This document shows positions 1-7,366 of a stretch of DNA of 11,178 nucleotides, piece after piece (within the stretch, counting starts at the first letter, position 1; every line of letters begins with the position of its first letter). Under the pieces are notes generated by a model. The model worked only from the letters and a program-made list of their open reading frames with translations. It had not been told where the DNA came from and ran no database searches. This DNA comes from an uncultured Bacteroidota bacterium. Its GTDB lineage: Bacteria; Bacteroidota; Bacteroidia; Chitinophagales; Chitinophagaceae. Made by a program: the position numbers and the translations under genes. The DNA is taken from positions 1-11,178 of the forward strand of contig CAILMA010000723.1 in the NCBI GenBank assembly GCA_903835145.1. The letters run 5' to 3'.

Positions 1-58
1 AAATTAACAATTAATTTCAATTCCACAAATAAACATGACAAATTTTAACACTGCCAAA

Positions 59-90
59 GAAAAAAGCCGACTAAAATGTTAGTCAGCTTT
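59..90 (-). terminator. Rho-independent terminator of the nuo operon
   Basis: Two 12-base arms (63-74 and 79-90) form a stem around a 4-base loop. Read as minus-strand RNA, all 12 pairs form, one being a U-G wobble, and the stem is followed by a U-rich run from the A stretch around 57-62. Read as plus-strand RNA, the same position is a C-A mismatch. The structure is therefore better suited to ending minus-strand transcription. It lies about 45 bases past the nuoD stop, so it should end the nuo transcript there. No other feature is visible in bases 1-133. Confidence 0.75.
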
Positions 91-133
91 CAATTATTTT
101 TCTAAAATTTATCTTCAATCAGCAGCGTAATGA

Positions 134-1384
134 CTATGCATCAAGCTCACCTGCTATTACATTTAGGCTGCTCAAAGCTATAACCGCGTCGCTTAGCAGT
201 CCACCTTCTACCATTTCAGGGTATGCCTGATAATAGATAAAGCATGGACGGCGAAAGTGCAGCCTGTATGGCGTGCGGCCACCATCGCTTACCAAATAAA
301 AACCCAACTCACCGTTTCCACCCTCTACAGCCTGATATACTTCGCCTGGCGGCACATCAATCTCACCCATAATTATCTTGAAGTGAAATATCAGGGCTTC
401 CATTTTCGTATAAACATCTTCCTTTGGCGGTATGTGGTAGTGATCGGCCTCTGGAGCATAGAATATGTCCTTCTGTTCTGGGAACTCTTTCTCCAGTTTA
501 GCAATCTTTTCGATAGCCTGTTTTATGATACTTACACTCTCCCATATCTCATCGTTACGCACCATGTAGCGGTCATAAACATCGCCCACCGTTCCGGTTG
601 GTATCTTGAAGTCAAATTCCTCGTAAGAGCAGTATGGAGTGGCAACCCTTACATCGTAGTCAACACCAGTAGCCCTTAAGTTGGGGCCGGTAAAGCCATA
701 GTTGACGGCTCTTTCAGCACTTATAGGGCCAGCACCTATACAGCGCTCCATAAATATACGGTTACGGTTCAGCAGGTTTTCAAACTCTTTCATGGCCTTT
801 GGGAAGGTTTCCATGAAGGCATGAAGTTTCTGATAAAATGCAGCGCTGAAATTGCGTTCAAAACCGCCTACACGACCAATGTTGGTGGTAAGGCGTGAAC
901 CGCAAACCTCTTCAAAAACCTCATATATTTTTTCACGATACTGGAACACATATGTGAACCCTGTGAGTGCACCGGTATCAACAGCAACTACCGAATTGCA
1001 CACCAGGTGGTCAGCAATACGGGCAAGTTCCATTAATATTATCCTGTGATAGTCAACCCTTTTGGGGGTCTTTATGTTCAAAAGCTTTTCAACTGTCAGG
1101 TGCCAGCCCATGTTGTTGATAGGCGATGAACAGTAGTTAAGCCGGTCAGTTAGTGTTGTAATCTGGTAGTAAGGCCTTCTTTCTGCAATTTTCTCAAAAG
1201 CTCTGTGAATATAGCCAATGGTAGGCACCGTTTTCAATACACGCTCTCCATCAATTTCCATAATATTCTGGAATACACCATGGGTTGCAGGGTGTGTAGG
1301 GCCAAGATTTAGGGTAGTTGTTTGCTTTTGAAGCGATTCTTCTGAAAGCTTTATATGGTGTTGTTGTGGTTGTACTTCTGTCAT
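134..1384 (-). CDS. nuoD: NADH-quinone oxidoreductase subunit D (complex I 49 kDa subunit)
   Basis: NuoD is a peripheral-arm subunit of respiratory complex I. With NuoB it forms the quinone-reduction site on the cytoplasmic face of the inner membrane. The 416-residue product carries the N-terminal GPTHPATHG motif (His residues near the quinone pocket), then PTIGYIHRAFEK, NYCSSPINNMGW and, in the middle, CIGAGPISAERA and FTGPNLRATG. Near the C-terminus it has GELGFYLVSDGG and RTPYRLHFRRP. All are hallmarks of the 49 kDa family, and the length is normal. I chose the ATG at 1384. A GTG at 1402 in the same frame would add six residues and overlap the upstream stop by 8 bases, whereas the ATG leaves a 10-base gap. 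NuoD is separate from NuoC, as in most Bacteroidota. It is the last gene before the terminator at 59-90, and it is separated from nuoC by two genes unrelated to complex I. Confidence 0.97.
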   Translation of the reverse strand: MTEVQPQQHHIKLSEESLQKQTTTLNLGPTHPATHGVFQNIMEIDGERVLKTVPTIGYIHRAFEKIAERRPYYQITTLTDRLNYCSSPINNMGWHLTVEKLLNIKTPKRVDYHRIILMELARIADHLVCNSVVAVDTGALTGFTYVFQYREKIYEVFEEVCGSRLTTNIGRVGGFERNFSAAFYQKLHAFMETFPKAMKEFENLLNRNRIFMERCIGAGPISAERAVNYGFTGPNLRATGVDYDVRVATPYCSYEEFDFKIPTGTVGDVYDRYMVRNDEIWESVSIIKQAIEKIAKLEKEFPEQKDIFYAPEADHYHIPPKEDVYTKMEALIFHFKIIMGEIDVPPGEVYQAVEGGNGELGFYLVSDGGRTPYRLHFRRPCFIYYQAYPEMVEGGLLSDAVIALSSLNVIAGELDA

Positions 1385-1394
1385 GTTAGTTATT

Positions 1395-1853
1395 TTAGGC
1401 ACTCTTAGACCGTTCGTATTGCTTTATTTTTATTAGCCTATCTAAATAGCCAAATACCTTGCCGGTATCGTCTGATTTAAAATAGTCTTCAAGTTTTTCC
1501 CTCAATTCTGTAGAATTAGAACATGTTGTTCTATCATCATTTTCCATATTGATTGTATTAAACTCAACATTTACCGGATATTCGTTACCTATATTTTTTT
1601 GGGTAACTTCTATCAGTCGGTACATCAAATCACCAAATTCCGATGATACGATGTAGAATGCATAGATAATTTCATCTGTATCTTCCATGACGGTTTTAAA
1701 AACTCTGCCATCAAATTTTTGAGCTGATTCCGAAGCAACCTCATCGGCATATTCGCTTAGAATATTTTCAGGATGATCATGTACTAATTGTTTATACGAT
1801 TCTTCGTCTTTTATTTCAGACTTATACGAATCAATTTTAAATATATTTCTCAT
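1395..1853 (-). CDS. Unrecognised acidic 152-residue protein, second gene of a cassette inside the nuo operon
   Basis: I do not recognise the family. The product is 152 residues, clearly acidic (about 32 Asp/Glu against 20 Lys/Arg), with no signal peptide or membrane segment, so it is probably cytoplasmic. The N-terminal third looks helical and charged. A central stretch with FDGRVFKTVMEDTDEIIYAFYIV reads like beta strands, and the end (LREKLEDYFKSDDTGKVFGYLDR) looks helical again. The start is an ATG 7 bases after the stop of the upstream nuclease-like gene, and the stop lies 10 bases before the nuoD ATG. It must therefore be co-transcribed with both. Base composition is A/T-rich like its upstream partner and unlike nuo genes. 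It may be a partner, regulator or inhibitor of the nuclease-like protein; this is inference from spacing and charge only. Confidence 0.8.
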   Translation of the reverse strand: MRNIFKIDSYKSEIKDEESYKQLVHDHPENILSEYADEVASESAQKFDGRVFKTVMEDTDEIIYAFYIVSSEFGDLMYRLIEVTQKNIGNEYPVNVEFNTINMENDDRTTCSNSTELREKLEDYFKSDDTGKVFGYLDRLIKIKQYERSKSA

Positions 1854-1860
1854 GCTGTTA

Positions 1861-2763
1861 TCAATTTAAAATCAAAGAAATTTTTACAGGTAAATGATCG
1901 GATAATAACTCGTCAATCAAGCCATATCTGTTCTTTAACTTATTTGGCTTTATAAAATTTCGCGACTTTGTGCATTCGAGTATCCCGGATTTCGCATAAT
2001 CTATGCAATGCATTATAGATGGGCGCAATATAAAACCATCAAAAAGATGCCACATTTTCGTCCAGCTTTCTGAAAATAGAAAATAGCTCCCAGCTTTTCT
2101 TTTTGAATCCTTTTCACTGTAAGCGTTATGATCCCCAAAAAAATTCCACATGGGATTATACCAATAATCAACATTTTTAACTGTATCAGGAAAGATACTG
2201 GACTCACTTGTGAGTATTGTTATCAATTCTCTATCCTGAATTGCCGGTATCATTGCGAAATCGAGCAAATCATTGTCATAGGGATTAGCGTTAAAATCCC
2301 CGACTAACACTGTCCTTTTTGTGGAAGTGAATTTTGTATCGCTTTCAAGGTTCTTTATTTTATCGGTAATCACAGTGTTTTTGTGTGTTCTTACTATGTC
2401 TTTATTTTCAGCACTACCTGACTTGCTATGCAAATGAACACCAGCTATATTAAAACCTTCTTTACTTCCCTTTTGCTTCAAATGAACAAAAAATAGCTTA
2501 TTTTGTTCTCCTTTGTAGGGTTGCGATACATCGAAAATATCTTTCTTAATTAATATTCTCAACGTACATTTCTCCGCAACTTTTTCATAAATAACTTCTT
2601 TAAAGTCGGGCTTCAGTTCTGCAATAACATCTATTCCAGCTTCTTGCAATACAATTACATTTATTTCATTTTCATGCGCAACATGTTTTAAGGTATGTTT
2701 TAATACCTCCGATGATTTTTTTTGCAAATTCCAGGTAAGAATATTGACAACGAATTGCTCCAT
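1861..2763 (-). CDS. Endonuclease/exonuclease/phosphatase (EEP, DNase I-like) family protein
   Basis: The 300-residue product has the ordered metal-binding and catalytic motifs of the EEP superfamily. These are TWN (Asn12), LQE (Glu41, metal ligand), GVHLHSK (His110 or His112 region), VGDFN (Asp156 and Asn158) and, at the C-terminus, SDHLPV (Asp289, His290). A DGFILRP strand precedes the last motif. Family members hydrolyse phosphodiester or phosphomonoester bonds in DNA, RNA, phosphoinositides or sphingomyelin; the substrate cannot be told here. There is no signal peptide or transmembrane segment, so it probably acts in the cytoplasm. The region between Asp156 and Asp289 is long and contains the aromatic-rich YWYNPMWNFFGDHN segment, possibly a specificity loop. 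It starts 32 bases after the nuoC stop and ends 7 bases before the next gene. It is more A/T-rich than nuo genes (a sampled 60-base line is 35% G+C against 48% in nuoB), suggesting acquisition. Confidence 0.88.
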   Translation of the reverse strand: MEQFVVNILTWNLQKKSSEVLKHTLKHVAHENEINVIVLQEAGIDVIAELKPDFKEVIYEKVAEKCTLRILIKKDIFDVSQPYKGEQNKLFFVHLKQKGSKEGFNIAGVHLHSKSGSAENKDIVRTHKNTVITDKIKNLESDTKFTSTKRTVLVGDFNANPYDNDLLDFAMIPAIQDRELITILTSESSIFPDTVKNVDYWYNPMWNFFGDHNAYSEKDSKRKAGSYFLFSESWTKMWHLFDGFILRPSIMHCIDYAKSGILECTKSRNFIKPNKLKNRYGLIDELLSDHLPVKISLILN

Positions 2764-2795
2764 GACATCAAAACATATTTCTTGTATTACACTGT

Positions 2796-3290
2796 TTACC
2801 CTCTACCGAACATTTCATCATCTTTGTCTCTGCGAGTAGGGTCTTCCATTTCATATTCTTTACGCATTGGGAAATAGTCCATCTCATCAACATTAAGAAT
2901 ACGGATTAGATTAGGGTGCCCAACGAAATTAACACCAAAGAAATCGTAGGTTTCTCTTTCCATCCAGTTTGCACCGCTGAAAAGCGGGGTTGCAGATTGA
3001 ATATCCGGCTGGGCAACTGGCAGGTAAACTTTCATGCGTATCCTTACATTCTCCACGAGGTTATGCAGATGATAAACGACACACAACTCCTCGCCGGCCC
3101 TTTCAGGATAGTGAACAGCTGTAAGGTCGGTTAAAAAGATAAAACCAGCGTCATCTTTCAGGTATTTTAAAACCTGAATATTCATATCGGCAGCCACAGC
3201 AAAAGTGAACAGTCCATAGGGCTCTTCAATCCCAGAAATACGGCCGCCAAAATTATCGTTAAGCTTATTTAGTATCGTTTCGTTGGTCAT
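2796..3290 (-). CDS. nuoC: NADH-quinone oxidoreductase subunit C (complex I 30 kDa subunit)
   Basis: NuoC is a scaffold subunit of the peripheral arm that contacts NuoD and NuoB. The 164-residue protein carries the 30 kDa subunit signature around residues 108-132, with ERE at 111-113, Asp116, Gly119, GHP at 124-126 and Arg130. An acidic tail rich in Arg, Asp and Glu follows, as is usual when NuoC is not fused to NuoD. Length is typical for a stand-alone NuoC. The ATG at 3290 is the only sensible start. It follows nuoB by 66 bases. The expected next gene, nuoD, is displaced about 1.4 kb downstream by two inserted genes. Confidence 0.96.
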   Translation of the reverse strand: MTNETILNKLNDNFGGRISGIEEPYGLFTFAVAADMNIQVLKYLKDDAGFIFLTDLTAVHYPERAGEELCVVYHLHNLVENVRIRMKVYLPVAQPDIQSATPLFSGANWMERETYDFFGVNFVGHPNLIRILNVDEMDYFPMRKEYEMEDPTRRDKDDEMFGRG

Positions 3291-3356
3291 TTTGTGTTAT
3301 TGTTTGACATTTCAACACGCTGAAAGTCGATAAAAGAGGAATAGTAACCAGCTAAA

Positions 3357-3917
3357 CTACTGGATACCATAGCTTTCCATCAATTCTTTATACACCGGGC
3401 TATTGCGGCGGCGCAGACTTTCGTTTTTCACTATTTCCTGAAGTTTGAGGATACCATCTATAATGCCTTCCGGACGCGGAGGACACCCAGGTACGTAAAC
3501 ATCAACCGGTATTACCTGATCGATACCCTGAAGTACGGAATAAGAGTCAAAAATGCCGCCGGAAGATGCGCATGCACCAATGGCGATAACCCAACGCGGC
3601 TCTGCCATCTGTAGGTACACCTGGCGCAAAATTGGACCCATTTTTTTGGCTATGGTGCCAGCTACCAGCAGCATATCGCACTGGCGGGGTGTAAAGCCCA
3701 TTCGCTCTGACCCAAAACGGGCCAAATCGTAGTTAGAACCCATTGTTGCCATAAACTCAATACCACAGCAAGAAGTAGCAAACGGAAGAGGCCACAAAGA
3801 ATTGGCTCGGCCTAAGCCCACTACTTTATCAAACGAGGTTGAAAAGAAACCTTCTCCCGAATAGCCTTCAGGGGCTTCCACTAATTTCACCTTTGTATTA
3901 TATTGTACAGGACGCAT
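3357..3917 (-). CDS. nuoB: NADH-quinone oxidoreductase subunit B (PSST subunit, N2 cluster)
   Basis: NuoB holds iron-sulfur cluster N2, the last electron carrier before quinone. The 186-residue product has the four expected ligands: the tandem Cys50-Cys51 in SCCGIEF, Cys116 in GACASSGG and Cys145 in VPGCPPRPE. The strongly conserved segments around FGSERMGFTPRQCD and MAEPRWVIAIG are also present. Length and domain layout are normal, and nothing is missing. The ATG at 3917 opens directly into a short, variable N-terminus. It lies 97 bases after nuoA. I saw no promoter-like TAnnTTTG element or terminator in that spacer (3918-4014), so co-transcription from the nuoA promoter is likely. Confidence 0.98.
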   Translation of the reverse strand: MRPVQYNTKVKLVEAPEGYSGEGFFSTSFDKVVGLGRANSLWPLPFATSCCGIEFMATMGSNYDLARFGSERMGFTPRQCDMLLVAGTIAKKMGPILRQVYLQMAEPRWVIAIGACASSGGIFDSYSVLQGIDQVIPVDVYVPGCPPRPEGIIDGILKLQEIVKNESLRRRNSPVYKELMESYGIQ

Positions 3918-4014
3918 ATAAAAAACTTAACGTAAAAATTTGAAAATCAACGCACTATATATTATGTAATCAGCAGCTGGATGTTTATCGAAGAGATTTG
4001 CACTATCCATTGGG

Positions 4015-4407
4015 TTATTCTTCCCAATCTAACGCACCTTTTTTAATGATATATATAAAGCCGCAAAGGAAAAATGCAACAAAAAGTATCACCTCCATGA
4101 ATCCGTCCCACCCAAGAAAACGGAAATTAATAGCGTAAGGATAAAAGAAAATGACCTCAACGTCGAATAATACGAAAAGGATAGCCACCAGGAAGTACTT
4201 AATACCCATAGGCTGACGGGCGTTGCCTACCGAAGGAATACCACTTTCGAAATTTATAAGCTTGTCGTTGGTTTTTCTCTTGGGACCTATAAGATGTGTA
4301 ATGCCCATCATTACTACAACAAAACCAATAGCTATAATCAATTGCAGGGCAATAGGAAAATAATTGATGGGAGTGCTGGTATCAGCCGCCAGTGTTAAAA
4401 AGTTCAT
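4015..4407 (-). CDS. nuoA: NADH-quinone oxidoreductase subunit A
   Basis: NuoA is a small membrane subunit at the junction between the peripheral and membrane arms of complex I. The 130-residue product shows three membrane segments, at about residues 18-40, 70-90 and 103-121. The conserved loop after the first contains FESG (53-56) and NARQP (62-66). The second helix begins KYFLVAILFVLFDVEVIFFYP and carries the conserved acidic residues Asp82 and Glu84. The ATG at 4407 is the first gene of the operon and is preceded by a Bacteroidota-type promoter-like element. Length is normal for the family (about 120-140 residues). Confidence 0.97.
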   Translation of the reverse strand: MNFLTLAADTSTPINYFPIALQLIIAIGFVVVMMGITHLIGPKRKTNDKLINFESGIPSVGNARQPMGIKYFLVAILFVLFDVEVIFFYPYAINFRFLGWDGFMEVILFVAFFLCGFIYIIKKGALDWEE

Positions 4408-4446
4408 ATTTCGTGTCCCTTACTTGTAAGATGGTAAAATAATAAA

Positions 4447-4477
4447 CAAAGTTAGTGCTAAGCAGTGAATTAGCAAG
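4447..4477 (-). promoter_or_regulatory. Putative promoter of the nuo operon (Bacteroidota -33/-7 type)
   Basis: On the minus strand, a perfect TAACTTTG (TAnnTTTG, -7 element) occupies 4454-4447. CTTG at 4477-4474 lies 19 bases upstream and matches the TTG core of the -33 element. This is the pattern used by the Bacteroidota primary sigma factor. Transcription would start near 4440, giving a leader of roughly 30-35 bases before the nuoA ATG. Start-site mapping would settle it. Confidence 0.55.
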
Positions 4478-4570
4478 CACGAGCAAAATGAGTCAATTAA
4501 TTTTTTCAATAAAATTCTTGATGGCTCTCGGAAATAGGGCGGGTTATACAACTGGGTATGAATAATTAGC

Positions 4571-4578
4571 TATTTTTG
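4571..4578 (+). promoter_or_regulatory. Possible -7 element for the T9SS repeat protein gene
   Basis: TATTTTTG matches the Bacteroidota -7 consensus TAnnTTTG and sits 74 bases before the chosen ATG at 4653. No convincing TTG/TTTG element is found 19-21 bases upstream, so this is only a candidate. The rest of the divergent region 4408-4652 shows nothing else that I can name. Confidence 0.3.
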
Positions 4579-4652
4579 CTCTGTAACCAATTGAAAAGTC
4601 TGTTTTGCTTATAGATTTGATAATCAAAACTTTAACCTCTGTCCTGAATAAT

Positions 4653-7358
4653 ATGAAAAAAATAATACTATTCTTCTTAATAAGCTTTGGGCTTCATGCC
4701 GCATACGCACAATGTTCAGTTGATTCTCTGAACATAAGTACAGGCTACGACCCAATCGCTGGTGCACTTACAACCCCTACCGTTCGCGATCCCAAGTGGA
4801 CTTCAACGCTTTCTGGTGCGGCGCTGGATTCGGCAATTGGCGAGGGTTACACAACAGGCTGTTATGATATTGTACCGTGTGGCGTGTGGCCGTCTTGTGG
4901 AACATTGTGCACATGGATGAGCGCGCTAAACTACTGGGGCTACTATACTTCTGGTTCAGGAGCCGACATTTACTGGATGACTTTGTCCCGTCCGTTTGAC
5001 GTTTGTACCTCTGACTCACTGAAATTCAATGCAAAAATTGAGTCAGACGACTGGGTTTCAAATATGTTCCTGGATGGCGTGCCTATTTTCACCCCGTCCA
5101 GCACCCCATGCGGGGTTACCGGTTTTATAGCTTACAGCATAAATCTGGGTATGGTAGCTCCGGGCCGCCACACGCTGAGTATTGAGGTACATAACTGTAA
5201 CAACGGGTATTACGTTAATGCAACGGGGATGGCACTCAATGGTGCCATCGTTTCTACGAGGGGGCGCTCATCAATAGTTTCGGAAAGCAGTTTCGCTTGT
5301 GGCCCTGTTATAGACACCTCCGATGCATATGCCTGTGCCGGGACTTCGGTAACGCTGCATGCTGACACCACAGCGGCGACTTATTTGTGGAGCACTGGTG
5401 CAACGACCTATTCTATAGCTACTTCAACAGCAGGTATCTATTGGGTCGATTTGTTTGATGCCAGCTGCCATATGAGGATTGACTCCATCCGGCTGATACC
5501 CAGTACGGTAGCCGACACTTTTCGTTACAGTACTGACACCACTATTTGTACCACGGCTGCTACTGGTACTTTAACCGCCCCGACAGGATATACCTCATAT
5601 AACTGGAGTACCGGCAGCACTGCCTCAAACATAACCGTAACCGCAGCTGGTACTTACTGGGTCACCGCAACTTCAGCTTGCGGCGCTGTGTATGACACAT
5701 TTAGGGTGTCGTTTGGAACACCTCCGGTAGTAAACCTAGGGAATGACACTGGATTTTGTACCGGAAACTCTACGGTATTATCAACCACCCAGCCAGCGGG
5801 CTATACTTTGCTTTGGAGCACCGGTGCCACGAGCAGTTCCATTATGGTTTCTGCGACCGGCACCTATTGGCTACAGGTATCAAATGGTGGCTGTACTACC
5901 AGTGACACAGTACATGTAAGTGTTTTCCCGGCTCCGGTAGTTGACCTTGGCCCGGATATAACCAATTGCGATGGATCTGATGTTACTCTTTCTTCGTCAG
6001 TATCCTATTCGGCGCCGGCCTATCTCTGGAACACTGGCGCATCTACGCCTGCGCTCACCGTTACTACCTCAGGTACCTATTGGCTGCAAGTAAGCAATGG
6101 CGGATGCCCCGGAGCAGACACCATTCATGTTGCAATCTTATATGACACGTTTAAACTTGTGAACCGCGATACTGCTATTTGCAAGGGGCAGGTAGTGCAG
6201 GCACTATGTTCACAAGTACCGGGTGCAACTTATCAATGGCTGCCCACAGCAGGAATTCCTACATCAACTATTGCAAACCCACTAATTACTCCTGATACAA
6301 GTGCTGAATATGTAATCTCCGTCAGTTTCCCTGGCTGCCCCATAAAGAAAGACTCCTTTTTCCTCGATGTGCAACCCAACCCGGAAGTCTTTATTGGCGG
6401 CAACCGTTTTGTTTGCCTGTATGACACCATTCATGCGCATTGCACAGTAACACCAGGCTGGTTCTCGGGCTACACTTACAGCTGGTCGCCTGCGCTTTCT
6501 CTTGATCATACCAACACAGCTGATGTTGTGTTTACCGCCGGCGCCACTGGCACGTACTACGTCAATGTTACAACCTCAGCAGGTTGTAAGGCAATTGACT
6601 CTACCAAATTTATCGTTCAGCCCGGGAATTTCGGTGTTGTAATTGGCAATCAATTCATGTGTCCGGGCGACTCAGTACAACTATCAGCCTCTGGTGGTTC
6701 AAAATACCAATGGGTACCTGGTTTATATCTCGATGACTCTATGTCTGCAATGCCGTGGGTGCATGCCATCGCGACGCAAACCTATAAATTGGTCGTGACC
6801 AGTGCTGTAGGCTGCAAGGATACGCTTGGCGTTACAGTAACTGTTTGGCCAAATGCCGTTATATACCTTGCAGACAGTACTACGATTTATCCGGGTGAAA
6901 GCTATCAAATAACTACCGAGGGCAATTGCTCGGGATTTAGTTGGTTTCCGCCGGCCGGCCTGAATGATGCCACAATTTCAAACCCAATTGCAGCACCTAC
7001 AGACAATACCAAGTACTATGTGACCGGAACCACAACAAACGGATGTAAAACACTGGACTCCATCAGTGTATATGTAGATGTCAATACCCTGATAAATGTG
7101 CCCAACGCTTTCACCCCGGGTGCAGATCACAACGCTATTTTGTATGCCATAAAAAGAGGCGGCGCAACGCTAAACTATTTTAAAATATTTAACCGTTGGG
7201 GCAATGAAGTTTTTTCTACAACAAATATCGATGAAGGATGGGATGGAAACTATAAGGGAACACCTCAGCCTTTTGATGTTTATGTCTATGAATTGCAAGC
7301 CGTAACCCACAATGGTATACTTTTTACAAAGCATGGAAATATAACGTTGCTGAGGTAG
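4653..7358 (+). CDS. T9SS-exported surface protein with Ig/PKD-like repeats and type B (CHU_C) sorting domain
   Basis: The 901-residue product begins with a signal peptide, MKK plus a hydrophobic stretch, ending near AYAQ at residue 20. Residues ~21-230 form a Cys- and Trp-rich region of no family I can name firmly. Its end (PGRHTLSIEVHN, then NATGMALNG) resembles jelly-roll carbohydrate-binding modules. Eight Ig/PKD-like repeats follow, each marked by a core Trp (residues 246, 318, 388, 459, 529, 611, 687, 764). The C-terminal ~85 residues (from NVPNAFTPG, Phe820) match the gliding-motility-associated CHU_C domain, with FKIFNRWGNEVF, GWDGNYKG and a final GNITLLR. This is the type B signal for T9SS secretion. 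The family's usual NGDG after FTP is replaced by GADHN. No catalytic domain is seen; an adhesin or matrix role is inference. I chose this ATG because the signal peptide starts there; an in-frame TTG at 4605 would add 16 residues ahead of it. Confidence 0.93.
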   Translation: MKKIILFFLISFGLHAAYAQCSVDSLNISTGYDPIAGALTTPTVRDPKWTSTLSGAALDSAIGEGYTTGCYDIVPCGVWPSCGTLCTWMSALNYWGYYTSGSGADIYWMTLSRPFDVCTSDSLKFNAKIESDDWVSNMFLDGVPIFTPSSTPCGVTGFIAYSINLGMVAPGRHTLSIEVHNCNNGYYVNATGMALNGAIVSTRGRSSIVSESSFACGPVIDTSDAYACAGTSVTLHADTTAATYLWSTGATTYSIATSTAGIYWVDLFDASCHMRIDSIRLIPSTVADTFRYSTDTTICTTAATGTLTAPTGYTSYNWSTGSTASNITVTAAGTYWVTATSACGAVYDTFRVSFGTPPVVNLGNDTGFCTGNSTVLSTTQPAGYTLLWSTGATSSSIMVSATGTYWLQVSNGGCTTSDTVHVSVFPAPVVDLGPDITNCDGSDVTLSSSVSYSAPAYLWNTGASTPALTVTTSGTYWLQVSNGGCPGADTIHVAILYDTFKLVNRDTAICKGQVVQALCSQVPGATYQWLPTAGIPTSTIANPLITPDTSAEYVISVSFPGCPIKKDSFFLDVQPNPEVFIGGNRFVCLYDTIHAHCTVTPGWFSGYTYSWSPALSLDHTNTADVVFTAGATGTYYVNVTTSAGCKAIDSTKFIVQPGNFGVVIGNQFMCPGDSVQLSASGGSKYQWVPGLYLDDSMSAMPWVHAIATQTYKLVVTSAVGCKDTLGVTVTVWPNAVIYLADSTTIYPGESYQITTEGNCSGFSWFPPAGLNDATISNPIAAPTDNTKYYVTGTTTNGCKTLDSISVYVDVNTLINVPNAFTPGADHNAILYAIKRGGATLNYFKIFNRWGNEVFSTTNIDEGWDGNYKGTPQPFDVYVYELQAVTHNGILFTKHGNITLLR
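5320..7075 (+). repeat. Eight tandem Ig/PKD-like protein repeats within the T9SS surface protein
   Basis: The first five core tryptophans are spaced 72, 70, 71 and 70 residues apart, and the last three 82, 76 and 77. Repeats 1-4 share the pattern W-S/N-T-G-A/S...GTYW, and repeats 3 and 4 share GTYWLQVSNGGC with different codons. Repeats 5-8 are a second subtype with W-x-P and a final GC(K)xxDS/T. The array is thus old at the DNA level, with two subfamilies. Boundaries are approximate. Confidence 0.8.
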
Positions 7359-7366
7359 GGGGGCGT

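Noticed and set aside
257..679. Plus-strand 140-codon open frame opposite nuoD
   Set aside because: It lies entirely antisense to well-conserved nuoD sequence, has no family resemblance and no promoter-like element; it is a shadow of the nuoD coding frame.
1385..1402. GTG at 1402 as the nuoD start
   Set aside because: It overlaps the upstream stop by 8 bases and adds six residues (V/M-PKITN) not expected in the family; the ATG at 1384 sits 10 bases past that stop.
1861..2763. EEP protein as exodeoxyribonuclease III (XthA)
   Set aside because: The characteristic XthA N-terminal and C-terminal motifs around its DNA-binding loops are not seen, and the long insert between GDFN and SDHLP differs; only superfamily membership is supported.
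4653..4715. Possible lipoprotein signal (Cys directly after AYAQ)
   Set aside because: The residue before the Cys is Gln, which does not fit a lipobox (Gly/Ala/Ser expected), and the protein has a T9SS sorting domain; ordinary signal peptidase cleavage after AQ or AYA is more likely.
5800..6120. Direct DNA repeat between repeats 3 and 4 of the T9SS protein
   Set aside because: The shared 12-residue protein stretch is encoded with many different third bases, so it is not a DNA-level repeat or a recombination site.
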